Source of the DNA: Dethiothermospora halolimnae
GTDB taxonomy: Bacteria > Bacillota > Clostridia > Tissierellales > VENL01
Assembly (NCBI RefSeq): GCF_037577855.1
Contig: NZ_JBAKFX010000017.1
Location: 1-64,000 of the forward strand
Direction: 5' to 3'
Length of the DNA: 64,000 bases
Part shown: in pieces, positions 24,638 through 33,468 of the stretch
Position numbering within the stretch: the first letter of the stretch is position 1
How the letters are laid out: every line of letters begins with the position of its first letter
The notes under the pieces: generated by a model
Seen by the model: only the letters and a program-made list of their open reading frames with translations
Database searches by the model: none
What the model was told of the DNA's origin: nothing
Translations under genes and position numbers: made by a program

Positions 24638-25779
24638 TATCCCTTTCTTTCTTTTTTTAATTCTTTTACTTTGTTTTTAACTCCCTTTGCCACTTCCTTA
24701 TCATATTGTTTTAATAACTTAAAATATTTATCTCCATCTTCTTTAAAAGAAATTTCTTCTCCTAAAAGTATTTTTTCTAAGGCCTGTCTAACTCTATTTA
24801 CAACATAATTTTCCGACTGATATGTCCCATAATATAATAAATGATCCACTGTCATACCAAGGGCATCTATCACTTTTTTCTTATCAAAGTTTTTTCCTGT
24901 GACAGGAGGTTTTATATCAATATCTTTAGGAATTATGTACTCCTCATTATTTTTTGCATAATTTAATATATTCTTTGTATATCCTATCAGACAATTTCCC
25001 CCTTCACAACTTCCACAGGCACCTTCTCCTAGACATATATCATCCATTACTTCTTTCATCTTATTTGCTTGCAAATATAATGTCGCCGCTACTTCCTTTA
25101 AAGCAGTTTGTCTATTGTCCCTTTTAGTTTGTAATAGTGGTTTTAATAGAATATATACTATTCCTATTAGTAATATAAAAAATATGGCTACATTCATAGG
25201 GGTTATATATTTAGCTGGTAATGAATCTATTAATTTTAAAGTACCAAAAAATAAAAACACTCCCGATGACACTAGTTTAATTGCAAGTTCTGGTATCTTC
25301 TCTCCAACTTTTCTTCCTACAAAAATACCAAGGCTACTTGTTCCTATCATACCAGTTACAGTACCAACCAAAATAAAGAAGGGGTACTTTCCATCAGTAG
25401 CTAAGGTCATGGCGGTAAGCTGGGTTTTATCTCCAAGTTCTCCAATAAAAAATGCAAGGGCTACTGTAATTACTGGTCCAAATTTGCTCTTGTTATCTTC
25501 ATCTATATCATCGTCATCATCGGATTTTAATGCCCAAAGTCCAAAAAATATAAACATAATTCCAGCTATTACTTGGACCTTATCAACAGGCATTTCATTG
25601 GACAAATATGCTCCTAACATTATTGCCAATCCATGATTAAGAAAAGAACCTATTAATACCCCTGTAAGGACCTTTGTAACACTATATTTAGTTGCAAAGG
25701 TCATTGCTAATATTTGAGTTTTATCTCCCATTTCTGCAACAAAAATAAACATAAAAGCCTTTACAATTTCAGAAATCAT
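24637..25779 (-). CDS. GDT1/TMEM165 (UPF0016) cation exporter with Cys-rich C-terminal domain
   Basis: The ATG at 25779 follows AGGAGG; a longer reading (to 25869) lacks a site. The 380-residue protein has the UPF0016 fold: two three-helix halves each with an E-x-G-D-K-T motif, EMGDKT at 16-21 and ELGDKT at 114-119, separated by an acidic loop. Bacterial relatives export Mn2+ (or Ca2+). Unusual is a soluble C-terminal extension of about 160 residues with C249, C255, C258 and C263 (CLGEGACGSCEGGNC), followed by a charged helical end. The cysteines could bind metal. No neighbouring metal gene; a hairpin lies in the 5' leader. Confidence 0.85.
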   Translation of the reverse strand: MISEIVKAFMFIFVAEMGDKTQILAMTFATKYSVTKVLTGVLIGSFLNHGLAIMLGAYLSNEMPVDKVQVIAGIMFIFFGLWALKSDDDDDIDEDNKSKFGPVITVALAFFIGELGDKTQLTAMTLATDGKYPFFILVGTVTGMIGTSSLGIFVGRKVGEKIPELAIKLVSSGVFLFFGTLKLIDSLPAKYITPMNVAIFFILLIGIVYILLKPLLQTKRDNRQTALKEVAATLYLQANKMKEVMDDICLGEGACGSCEGGNCLIGYTKNILNYAKNNEEYIIPKDIDIKPPVTGKNFDKKKVIDALGMTVDHLLYYGTYQSENYVVNRVRQALEKILLGEEISFKEDGDKYFKLLKQYDKEVAKGVKNKVKELKKERKG

Positions 25780-25811
25780 ATAGAACCTCCTAAGTAAAAT
25801 TAAATAACATT

Positions 25812-25843
25812 TAAGTGGACAGAGTTTCCCCTGTCCACTTAAA
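25812..25843 (-). terminator. Hairpin between the kinase and the exporter gene
   Basis: AAGTGGACAG/CTGTCCACTT stem with a 12-base loop region. It may end the kinase transcript or lie in the exporter leader; the following T-tract is weak. It does not match the yybP-ykoY manganese riboswitch. Confidence 0.45.
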
Positions 25844-25892
25844 AATAATCCTTCTATATTATATCCCATGATTCTTATTATTACAAAACTAT

Positions 25893-27908
25893 TTATGAAT
25901 ATATATCTGAAAACTCTATATTTATCCTTTCTATTAGCTCACTATCTATTTCATCTTTAGTATGAATATCTTGCTCCCTTTTATTACTTAACTTCCTACA
26001 GGGCAAATTTATTATAAACTGACTACCTTCCCCTTCTTTACTATCAACAGATATGTTTCCACCATGCATCATTACCAGTTCCTTTACTATTGATAATCCT
26101 ATACCACTGCCCTCTTGCTTTCTGTTAAAGGATTTGTCTACTTGAGAGAACCTTTTGAAGATCATATCAATTTTATCATTGGCTATACCGATACCATTAT
26201 CCTTAACAGATATTTGTATATAGTCGGTATTGCCATTAACTTCAACATAAATATTCTTACCATTTTCTATAAATTTGATTGCATTTGATAATAAATTCAA
26301 TAATATTCTTTCTATCTTATCTGGATCACAGGCTATAATTTTACTTTCTATAGTACTGTGGAAGGAAAGTTCCACACCTTTATTTTTCATGTAGCCATGG
26401 GCGGAAAGTGTTATTTCTTTAACAACTTTTACTATATCATGATTCCCTAAATTTATATCAAAATATCCCGTATCTATTTTTGTTATATCTATTATGTTAT
26501 TTACTAATCTCAATAATCTATAACAGTTTTGTTTAATCAATTTTATTCGGTCTTTAAATTTATTATTTTTATATAAATCATCTTTAATATAAATTTCTAA
26601 TATCTGTACTGTCCCAAGTATTATATTAATAGGTGTTCTAAGTTCATGGGATATATTGGCAAAAAATTCTGTTTTAAGCCTATTATATTTTTCAGACTCT
26701 TCTAAAAGTTTTTCCTTTATATGTATTTCCCTCTCTAATTTTTCAGCTCTCTTTCTTTGTGTTATATCCCTTATAACCGCTAAATACTTTTTTCTGCCTT
26801 TATCCATAAAAGATATTCTAGAACCTTCTAAATAAACCATTGTTTCATCTTTGTTATCAAATTCTAACTCTATAATCTCTGTATCATTTTCTTCGTTCCT
26901 GTTCCTTGTGAATTTATTATTTAACTTTTTTAGACATTTTTCATTAAAAACTTCTTTTATAGGTCTGTTCACTATCTCATTTATACTATCCTTACATAAA
27001 AGTTTTGCTCCAATTGGATTAACAAAATAAATTTCATCATTATCATATATAAATACTCCATCGGGTAGTAACTTTATAAGTTCTTTATATCTTTTCTTAC
27101 TTTCCATAAGTTCCATTTCTACTTTTTTTCTCTTAGTTATATCCCTAGCCACCGATAATGCCACATATTGTCCCTGCCACTTAAATAAATGGGTATTAAA
27201 CTCAAATATTAATTCCCTATTATCTTTAGTCAATATTATCTTTTCAAATGATCCTTCCTTTTCATTCCTTATTCTATCTATTATAGCTTGTCTCTTTGGT
27301 GAATTATTATCTTTATTTAAATCATTTGGAGTCATATTAAGTAATTCATCACTACTATATCCCAATACTTCACAAGCCTTTTTATTAACTTCAATAAATT
27401 TACCATGAACTCCATCTAATGATAATGGATGTAAAAATATAGCATCATTTGCATTATTAAATAGCATGCTAAGTTTTTGAGACTTAATATTTAAGCTTTT
27501 TTCTTTCATCATAAATTTGGTCCTTATTCTATTCATGGCAAAAATAACCATAATTAGTACCATATTTCTTATTATAATATTAGCTATTAGGTATCTCATA
27601 TCTATTTTTCCATGACTATGCACCTTAAGAATATAAAAAAATACGAATTGGCAAAGTCCTAAAGATATTATAGCAGGAATAATTCCTGATTTAAAAGCAG
27701 TAATAGCTATAATAATTGCAAATATTCCCATTATACTAGGTATTTTTATATCATTTAATGCTAAACTAAAAAAAATAATAATAAAAATCAGTGTTAAAAG
27801 AGGCCCCCTTACAATACATAAAAACTTTTCTAGATTACAAATATCATCATTTTTGTCTACACAAAGTTTTGTCATTTTGTCATAAAATTCCCCATTTTCT
27901 CTTATCAT
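25893..27908 (-). CDS. Membrane PAS-PAS sensor histidine kinase
   Basis: The 671-residue kinase has about four N-terminal helices (residues 30-127), two PAS domains (~145-262 and ~272-388), a short coiled linker, a HisKA domain with phospho-acceptor H421 (FFANISHELRTP) and an HATPase domain (NLLSNAIKF, DNGIGIA, GSGIGLSIVKEL). It ends with INIEFSDIYS, a tail also found on the kinase at 54978-57038; the two share the FxNISHELxTPINIxLGTVQ and CDPDKIERIxLNLLSN stretches, so they are paralogues. No response regulator gene is adjacent. GGGGAAG precedes the ATG. Confidence 0.92.
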   Translation of the reverse strand: MIRENGEFYDKMTKLCVDKNDDICNLEKFLCIVRGPLLTLIFIIIFFSLALNDIKIPSIMGIFAIIIAITAFKSGIIPAIISLGLCQFVFFYILKVHSHGKIDMRYLIANIIIRNMVLIMVIFAMNRIRTKFMMKEKSLNIKSQKLSMLFNNANDAIFLHPLSLDGVHGKFIEVNKKACEVLGYSSDELLNMTPNDLNKDNNSPKRQAIIDRIRNEKEGSFEKIILTKDNRELIFEFNTHLFKWQGQYVALSVARDITKRKKVEMELMESKKRYKELIKLLPDGVFIYDNDEIYFVNPIGAKLLCKDSINEIVNRPIKEVFNEKCLKKLNNKFTRNRNEENDTEIIELEFDNKDETMVYLEGSRISFMDKGRKKYLAVIRDITQRKRAEKLEREIHIKEKLLEESEKYNRLKTEFFANISHELRTPINIILGTVQILEIYIKDDLYKNNKFKDRIKLIKQNCYRLLRLVNNIIDITKIDTGYFDINLGNHDIVKVVKEITLSAHGYMKNKGVELSFHSTIESKIIACDPDKIERILLNLLSNAIKFIENGKNIYVEVNGNTDYIQISVKDNGIGIANDKIDMIFKRFSQVDKSFNRKQEGSGIGLSIVKELVMMHGGNISVDSKEGEGSQFIINLPCRKLSNKREQDIHTKDEIDSELIERINIEFSDIYS

Positions 27909-28041
27909 ATCCCACTTCCCCTTTACATAATTTAATATATTTTGTAAAAAATAATTTTACAGTTTGAATATTCTATATTTTCATTACTTATCCTTTATAA
28001 AAAAAACGCAATTTCTTACATATTAATTTAGTAAAAGTAAA

Positions 28042-28065
28042 AAAACGACCTTATTTGGTCGTTTT
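28042..28065 (-). terminator. Terminator of ydcF-like gene
   Basis: AAAACGACC/GGTCGTTTT hairpin followed by T7 on the minus strand. Confidence 0.8.
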
Positions 28066-28070
28066 AGATA

Positions 28071-28655
28071 TTATCTGTCAAATACAAAAGACTTTATTAT
28101 AGCAAAATATTCCCTTATATACATTTTAAATTTAACTGCATCGGGGGTTGGTGCTGGAAACCCATAGGGTTTATATCCTAATCTACTAGCTAAAAATTTA
28201 GCCCTTAATATGTGAAAATCCGATGTAACTATTAAGATCTTAATCCTGTCTCTATTGTCAATTTCCTTTATCTTTTCCTTTGCAAATTTCAAATTTTCAT
28301 ATGTACTTGTTGATTTATTTTCTTCTATTATTCTAGTTTTGTCAATGCCATTATCTACTAAAAATCCTTTCATAGCTTTAGCCTCTTCAATATCCTCTGT
28401 GGGACCTTGTCCCCCTGTTACAACTACCTTAACATCCTTATTATCCTTTAAATAGTCCAGTGCTGTATAGAGTCTTTCTGATAAGGTGGGAGATGGTAAT
28501 TTACCATATAATCTAGCCCCAAGAACTATCATATAATCTACATCTCCCTCTTCCTTTTTATCCCCATAATAAATCATTAGACCTTCTATTATAATAAAAG
28601 ATACTAAAATTAGTATAAAACCCAAAAGTATAATTCTCTTTATAGTTGTATTCAT
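28071..28655 (-). CDS. YdcF-like DUF218 protein
   Basis: The 194-residue protein has one N-terminal helix (about 7-27) and a DUF218 domain: YMIVLGARLYGKLPSPTLSER, VVVTGGQGPTEDIEEAKAMK, STSTYENLKFAKE and VTSDFHILRAKFLA are its standard blocks. Family members are linked to envelope functions and to vancomycin sensitivity (SanA); the fold resembles a nucleotide-binding Rossmann type. Substrate unknown. GAAGGGAA precedes the ATG. Single gene. Confidence 0.87.
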   Translation of the reverse strand: MNTTIKRIILLGFILILVSFIIIEGLMIYYGDKKEEGDVDYMIVLGARLYGKLPSPTLSERLYTALDYLKDNKDVKVVVTGGQGPTEDIEEAKAMKGFLVDNGIDKTRIIEENKSTSTYENLKFAKEKIKEIDNRDRIKILIVTSDFHILRAKFLASRLGYKPYGFPAPTPDAVKFKMYIREYFAIIKSFVFDR

Positions 28656-28714
28656 TTACATTCCCTTCTCCTTTTTTGTTTTTTTACTATTATTTATAAT
28701 TATTATAACATATT

Positions 28715-28785
28715 AGTAAAAACAAAGCCGGCTTTGTGGCTTCTTTGTTTAGTGCAGGGTGCAAAGTGCAGATCACGGCCCTAAT
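28715..28785. repeat. Composite palindrome with simple-sequence tail
   Basis: ACAAAGCC/GGCTTTGT hairpin is preceded by TAAAAACAAAG and followed by AGTGCAGGGTGCAAAGTGCA, words also seen at 13640-13660 (CACCCTGCACTCTGCAC, opposite strand). The AAAAACAAAG prefix also precedes palindromes at 17490 and 18222. Confidence 0.4.
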
Positions 28786-28794
28786 TTTTCCACT

Positions 28795-28824
28795 AAAAAA
28801 AGGATAGGCCCAACACCTATCCCT
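28795..28824 (-). terminator. Terminator of the first opuA operon
   Basis: GGATAGG/CCTATCC hairpin with a T7 tract on the minus strand. Confidence 0.85.
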
Positions 28825-28844
28825 TCTTTAGTATCTAAATTATC

Positions 28845-29756
28845 CTACTTTTCTATCCAGCTATTTACTAAATCTTCATTTTCTTTCATCCACTCTTTAG
28901 CAGCTACATGGGGTTCTTCATCACTATCGGCTATCATTCCCATTAAACTACCAAGTTCTTGGTCATTCATTTTAAAAGTTTCAAAGAATTTAGCTACCTC
29001 TGGCATATCTTCTTTAAATCCTTTTCTAACTATAGTATGAAGATTTTCTACATCTCCATATACCCCTTTAGAGTCTTCTAAGAACTTAAGGTCCCATCTA
29101 GCAAATTTCCAGTGGGGTTTCCATCCTGTTACTATTACAGGTTCTTCACTTTCTATTGAATCTTTAAGTTTAGCGGTCATAACGGGACCACTACCTGCCA
29201 TTAGTTCGTAATCTAAGTCATACTCTTCTATAGCAGTTTTTGTTGCCTTCATAATTCCAGCACCGGAGTCTATACCTATTATTCTACCAGCAAATTTATC
29301 TTTATTATCATTTAACTCTTCTATGCTATTTACATCTACATATTCTGGTACTACTAAACCTATCTTAGCACCTTCAAAATTATATCCTAAATCAACTAAA
29401 TCGTCTTTATACTTTTCCATATATTGTTCGTGGGTTACAGGTAACCATCCATCTAAAAATGCATCTGTTTTCCCATCGGCAACTGAAGTGAATATTACCC
29501 CTGCATCTGCACGCTTCATTTCAACTTCATAGTCCATTTTATCCTCTAATATAACCTTAGCTAAGTTTGTCATAGCTATACCTTCGGCCCAGTTAACATA
29601 ACCTAATTTAACTGTTCCTTTATCCTCAACTTTAGTACCTTCTTCTCCACCATTATCTTCTACTTTACTATCCTCAGATGAACAACCAGCCATTAATGCT
29701 AATCCTAACATCGAAATCAATAATAATATTGATATCTTCTTAATATTTTTTCTCAC
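28845..29756 (-). CDS. opuAC: Glycine betaine/proline betaine ABC transporter, substrate-binding lipoprotein (system 1)
   Basis: The 303-residue protein has a lipoprotein signal (lipobox LMAGC) and an Asp/Glu/Gly-rich linker, then the OpuAC fold. GYVNWAEGIAMTNLAK, GAGIMKATK and GWKPHWKFARWDLKFLEDSK are typical, supplying aromatic residues that cage the trimethylammonium group. The start is GTG, set by AAGGAGGAG. It is the last gene of opuAA-AB-AC and is followed by a terminator. A second complete system is at 47523-50435. Confidence 0.93.
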   Translation of the reverse strand: MRKNIKKISILLLISMLGLALMAGCSSEDSKVEDNGGEEGTKVEDKGTVKLGYVNWAEGIAMTNLAKVILEDKMDYEVEMKRADAGVIFTSVADGKTDAFLDGWLPVTHEQYMEKYKDDLVDLGYNFEGAKIGLVVPEYVDVNSIEELNDNKDKFAGRIIGIDSGAGIMKATKTAIEEYDLDYELMAGSGPVMTAKLKDSIESEEPVIVTGWKPHWKFARWDLKFLEDSKGVYGDVENLHTIVRKGFKEDMPEVAKFFETFKMNDQELGSLMGMIADSDEEPHVAAKEWMKENEDLVNSWIEK

Positions 29757-29772
29757 AAAAATCTCCTCCTTT

Positions 29773-30606
29773 TTATTGTTTTACTTTATCTGAATTCCCC
29801 AAAGCTTGGGTAATTCTATCTAATATCATAGCCAATATTACCACTGCAACTCCCCCTTCAAATCCAGTACCAATTTGAAGTTGAGTTATACCACTATATA
29901 CCTTTTCACCTAGTCCCCTAGCACCTATCATAGATGCAATTACAACCATTGATAATGATAACATTATTGTCTGGTTTACCCCTGCAAGTATTGTGGGAAG
30001 GGCTATGGGAAGCTGAACCTTGATAAGCATCTGCTTCGATGTGGAACCAAAGGATTTTGCAGCTTCCACAACCTCTGTTGGAACCTGACGTATACCTAGG
30101 TTAGTAAGCCTAACCACAGGTGGCATTGCAAATATTACTGTGGCTATAGCCCCTGGTACATTGCCCATATCAAAGAATAATACAGCAGGGATCAAATATA
30201 CAAAGGCAGGCATAGTCTGCATAAAGTCAAGTATAGGTCTTATTACCTTATCTACAGTTTTACTTCTAGAAGCCCAAATACCTAAAGGTATTCCTATAAT
30301 TAAAGCAATAATAGCCGATGCCATTACTAGGGATAATGTCTCAATAGTTTCTTCCCATAGATCCATACTAACTATAAGACCTAATCCTATTAAAGTAAAT
30401 AATGATACTCCTTTTCCTGCTGCCTTCCATGCAAGAAGAACAAAAATAACTATAAGAACAATATTTGGGGGAAATAGTAATATATCTTGAAGCCCCGTTA
30501 TTAACTTATCTATAACTTCAGTTATAAAGTCAAATAATGGCTCAAAATTTGTGTCTAACCAATCAACTATTTTCTCAAATATCTTACCTATGTGTAAATT
30601 AATCAT
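29773..30606 (-). CDS. opuAB: Glycine betaine/proline betaine ABC transporter permease (system 1)
   Basis: The 277-residue permease has the OpuAB/ProW layout with an N-terminal helix, then six membrane helices. The EAA loop is visible as EVVEAAKSFGSTSKQMLIKVQLPIALPTILAG, and QTMPAFVYLIPAVLFF is a family signature. AGGAGGGG sits before the ATG. Two bases separate it from the opuAA stop, so translation is coupled. Confidence 0.94.
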   Translation of the reverse strand: MINLHIGKIFEKIVDWLDTNFEPLFDFITEVIDKLITGLQDILLFPPNIVLIVIFVLLAWKAAGKGVSLFTLIGLGLIVSMDLWEETIETLSLVMASAIIALIIGIPLGIWASRSKTVDKVIRPILDFMQTMPAFVYLIPAVLFFDMGNVPGAIATVIFAMPPVVRLTNLGIRQVPTEVVEAAKSFGSTSKQMLIKVQLPIALPTILAGVNQTIMLSLSMVVIASMIGARGLGEKVYSGITQLQIGTGFEGGVAVVILAMILDRITQALGNSDKVKQ

Positions 30607-30608
30607 AT

Positions 30609-31793
30609 TTATTCCTCCCCTCCTGATATTCCTGAAATAAGAGACGATCTTATAATAATGCCTAGCAATTTATCATTATCATCTACTACGGCTATTGGGT
30701 ACTGTGCATTTGTAGACATATTTAATAAGTCAATAATAGGTGTCTCCGGAGAGGCCTTGGGAACATCCTTTATAATAACTTCGTCAACACTGGTTTTACC
30801 CTGTTTCTTAAGTTCTAGTGCATCATCTATCCTTACTATACCTTTAAGTCTTCTGTCTTTATCCACCACGTATATGCTAGATAGTTCTTCTTCATCCATT
30901 CTTCTTATTGCCATCCTAGGACCATCTTTATAGGTTACTATGGCATCTGGTTTTCTCATTATACTTGAAGCAGTAACTACTTTAGCTCTATTAACATCTT
31001 TAACAAACTCTTTTACATAGTCGTTTGCAGGATCTGTTAATATCTGCTCTGAAGTACCTATCTGTACCACTTTACCATCCTTCATAACAGCGATTCTATC
31101 ACCTAATTTTAATGCCTCGTCCAAATCATGGGTGATAAATATTATGGTTTTATGCATTCTATTCTGTAGTTCTAAGATCTCATCTTGCATCTCTTTACGT
31201 ATTAATGGATCTAGTGCACTAAAAGCCTCATCCATAAGAAGTATATCTGGATCAGTGGCAAGGGCACGGGCCAATCCAACTCTTTGTTGCATACCTCCAC
31301 TTAGTTCATCGGGCATTTGCTCCTCATATCCCTTAAGTCCCACTAACTCTAGGGATTCATAGGCCATTTTTTTTCTGTCTTTTGGGTCTACCCCTTGTAT
31401 TTCTAATCCGTACTCAACATTTTCACAAACAGTCCTATGGGGAAATAAACCAAAGTGTTGGAAAACCATTGCTATTTTCTTTCTTCTTATATCTAATAAT
31501 TTGTCTTTATCCGCCGTAACAATATTTTCCCCATCAACCAATATTTCTCCCTTTGTCGGTTCAATAAGACGATTTAAACATCTTATAAGGGTAGATTTAC
31601 CACTTCCCGATAAACCCATAACCACAAAGAACTCTCCTTTGTTAACTTTAAAACTAGCACTGTTTACCCCAACAGTATTTCCGGTTTTTTCAAGTATTTC
31701 TTCTTTAGACATTCCCTTATCTAAATAGGGAAATACCTTCTTAGGATTGTGTCCAAATACTTTTGATACATTCTTCACCTCTAATTGGGCCAT
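30609..31793 (-). CDS. opuAA: Glycine betaine/proline betaine ABC transporter ATPase with CBS domains (system 1)
   Basis: The 394-residue ATPase has the family N-terminal extension (EVKNVSKVFGHNPKK to GNTVGVNSASF), Walker A GLSGSGKST, signature LSGGMQQRVGLARAL, Walker B ILLMDEAFSALDPL, and tandem C-terminal CBS domains (about 265-390), which in this family sense ionic strength or cyclic di-AMP. GGAGG precedes the ATG. First gene of the operon; its leader holds a terminator-like hairpin. Confidence 0.95.
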   Translation of the reverse strand: MAQLEVKNVSKVFGHNPKKVFPYLDKGMSKEEILEKTGNTVGVNSASFKVNKGEFFVVMGLSGSGKSTLIRCLNRLIEPTKGEILVDGENIVTADKDKLLDIRRKKIAMVFQHFGLFPHRTVCENVEYGLEIQGVDPKDRKKMAYESLELVGLKGYEEQMPDELSGGMQQRVGLARALATDPDILLMDEAFSALDPLIRKEMQDEILELQNRMHKTIIFITHDLDEALKLGDRIAVMKDGKVVQIGTSEQILTDPANDYVKEFVKDVNRAKVVTASSIMRKPDAIVTYKDGPRMAIRRMDEEELSSIYVVDKDRRLKGIVRIDDALELKKQGKTSVDEVIIKDVPKASPETPIIDLLNMSTNAQYPIAVVDDNDKLLGIIIRSSLISGISGGEE

Positions 31794-31804
31794 TTATTTA
31801 CCTC

Positions 31805-31930
31805 CTTTTTTTCAAAAAAATAAAAGAAACCATTGAAAATGATTCCTTTTTATCATGAGAATTTATTCTTTTTATTTAACGTTCAAACAAAGTCAATTAT
31901 AACTATAACAAAGATATATATACACATCAA
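31805..31930 (-). promoter_or_regulatory. opuA1 promoter and leader with an intrinsic-terminator-like hairpin
   Basis: On the minus strand TTGATG (31925-31930) and TATAGT (31902-31907) are 17 bases apart. In the ~95-base leader, AAAAGGAATCATT pairs with AATGGTTTCTTTT (31822-31851; two G-U pairs), followed by TATTTTTTTG, about 10 bases before the GGAGG of opuAA. It could be an attenuator or the end of an upstream transcript. Confidence 0.5.
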
Positions 31931-32116
31931 ATTAATATATCCCCTATATGACTAGATATAGTTACCCTATTATCCATGACCCTCCTATAGGTGCATAATT
32001 CTCAATATGACTCCAATATATTCTAATATAATACTGTATACAGTAAATACATAACATTATATTCGATTTTTTTGTGATTTTTTAACTTATTATTCTATTA
32101 TTAAAATATTCTGTAA
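31931..32116. other. AT-rich spacer between opuA1 and the FxLYD gene
   Basis: No gene supported. A 16-codon ORF with an SD too close to its ATG lies near 31930-31978 (minus) and was not accepted. A TACTGTATACAGTA palindrome lies at about 32033-32046. Confidence 0.35.
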
Positions 32117-32509
32117 TTAAAGACCTTCTATGCTATCTATATTATATTCTTCTATGTTTTCATCCCAAACCACTGCTTTAAATTTCCATATATCATCTAT
32201 TTTTATATTCTCTATAACGTCCTTTGTGGTATCAACTTTATTTCCTTCATTATCAAATAAAGATATATTCACCTCTAAATATTCATATTCCCTATCGGTA
32301 CTATTTTTTATTTTACCAGTTATAATACTATATGAATCTTTATTTACTAAATCATCCTCTAATACCTCAAATCCATCGATTTTTCTTTTACTTTCAACTT
32401 CCCTATTAGATTTAATTTTAGTTTCATTCTTTTCTAAAGGTTTGGTTTTATTGCAAGATGTTAGGAATAAAGATATTATTAGTAGTATTATTACTTTAGT
32501 AACCTTCAT
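32117..32509 (-). CDS. FxLYD-domain lipoprotein
   Basis: The 130-residue protein has a lipoprotein signal (FLTSC lipobox near residue 19), a Lys/Glu linker and a small beta domain with SIITGKIKNSTDREYEYLEV followed by N-I-S-L-F-D, the FxLYD pattern (here YEYLEV). Such domains are thought to mediate extracytoplasmic protein contacts. AAGGAG lies before the ATG. Stands alone between opuA1 and the polyamine genes; function unknown. Confidence 0.75.
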   Translation of the reverse strand: MKVTKVIILLIISLFLTSCNKTKPLEKNETKIKSNREVESKRKIDGFEVLEDDLVNKDSYSIITGKIKNSTDREYEYLEVNISLFDNEGNKVDTTKDVIENIKIDDIWKFKAVVWDENIEEYNIDSIEGL

Positions 32510-32610
32510 AAATCTTCTCCTTCGTAATCCTTATAGCCCTGGCTAGAATTTATTCTAGGTCAGTCTTAATGATACCACTATTTTTATTAATATTCTGACC
32601 TAGAACTTTT

Positions 32611-33468
32611 CTATCCCTTTTTATAGCATATGGCCAATGCAAGCTCCCTTAATACTTTACAAGCCACAGCTGTTGATGCTCCACTACTATCATAGTGGGG
32701 AGAAAGCTCAACTATATCTGCACCAACTATGTTTAATTCCTTTATTGCATCAATAATATTCATCATATCATTAAACGATATACCTCCAGGTTCTAGTGTT
32801 CCAGTACCCGAAAAAAACGATGGATCTAATATGTCTAAGTCTATTGTAACATATATTGGTTTATCCTTTAAATCTTCAACTACACTTTCTAGTCCATCAT
32901 AATTAAACTTCGTTAATATGGTATGCTCCCTTGCCCAATCAAACTCCTGCTTCTCTCCCGATCTAATTCCATATTGATATATTCTATTATCTCCAAGGAA
33001 ATCCCATATTCTTTTTACTACGGTGGCATGGGATAACTTTTCATTCATATAATGCTCCCTTAAATCTGTATGGGCATCGAAATGTAATAAATATAAATCA
33101 TTGTATTTATTATATACAGCCTTAACAGCCGGTAGTGTAACTAAATGCTCTCCTCCTATCATAAGGGGTATCTTACTATCAGCTAAAATTTCTTTAGTGA
33201 AATCTTCTATCTTATCTAAAACTTTACTTACATTTCCAAAGGGAAATTCTATATCTCCTCCATCAAATATTTTATAATCATCTAGGTCTAAATCTAAGTA
33301 GGGACTATAGGTTTCTAGACCATAGGATTCATTTCTCATAGTATTTGGTGCAAATCTAGTTCCCGGTCTAAAGGATGTGGTCCCATCGAAGGGACTTCCA
33401 AAGACAACTATATTTGATTCGTCATAGTCATTATCAAATCCTATAAATGTAAATGTATTTTTATTCAT
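32611..33468 (-). CDS. speB: Agmatinase
   Basis: The 285-residue ureohydrolase converts agmatine to putrescine and urea. The Mn2+ ligands are visible in GGEHLVTLP, HFDAHTDLREHY and TIDLDILDPSF. FGSPFDGTTSFRPGTRFAP is the N-terminal family block. The ATG lies inside the end of speE (8-base overlap) with GAGAGAGG upstream. Last gene of the speDEB run; it makes the putrescine that SpeE uses. Confidence 0.94.
   Translation of the reverse strand: MNKNTFTFIGFDNDYDESNIVVFGSPFDGTTSFRPGTRFAPNTMRNESYGLETYSPYLDLDLDDYKIFDGGDIEFPFGNVSKVLDKIEDFTKEILADSKIPLMIGGEHLVTLPAVKAVYNKYNDLYLLHFDAHTDLREHYMNEKLSHATVVKRIWDFLGDNRIYQYGIRSGEKQEFDWAREHTILTKFNYDGLESVVEDLKDKPIYVTIDLDILDPSFFSGTGTLEPGGISFNDMMNIIDAIKELNIVGADIVELSPHYDSSGASTAVACKVLRELALAICYKKG

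Noticed and set aside
25780..25870. Manganese (yybP-ykoY) riboswitch before the GDT1/TMEM165-like gene
   Set aside because: Only a simple hairpin is present; the conserved yybP-ykoY loops are not seen and the leader is too short.
31930..31980. 16-codon leader peptide upstream of opuA1
   Set aside because: The GGAGGG lies only about two bases before the ATG, and the peptide has no attenuation-like codon run.
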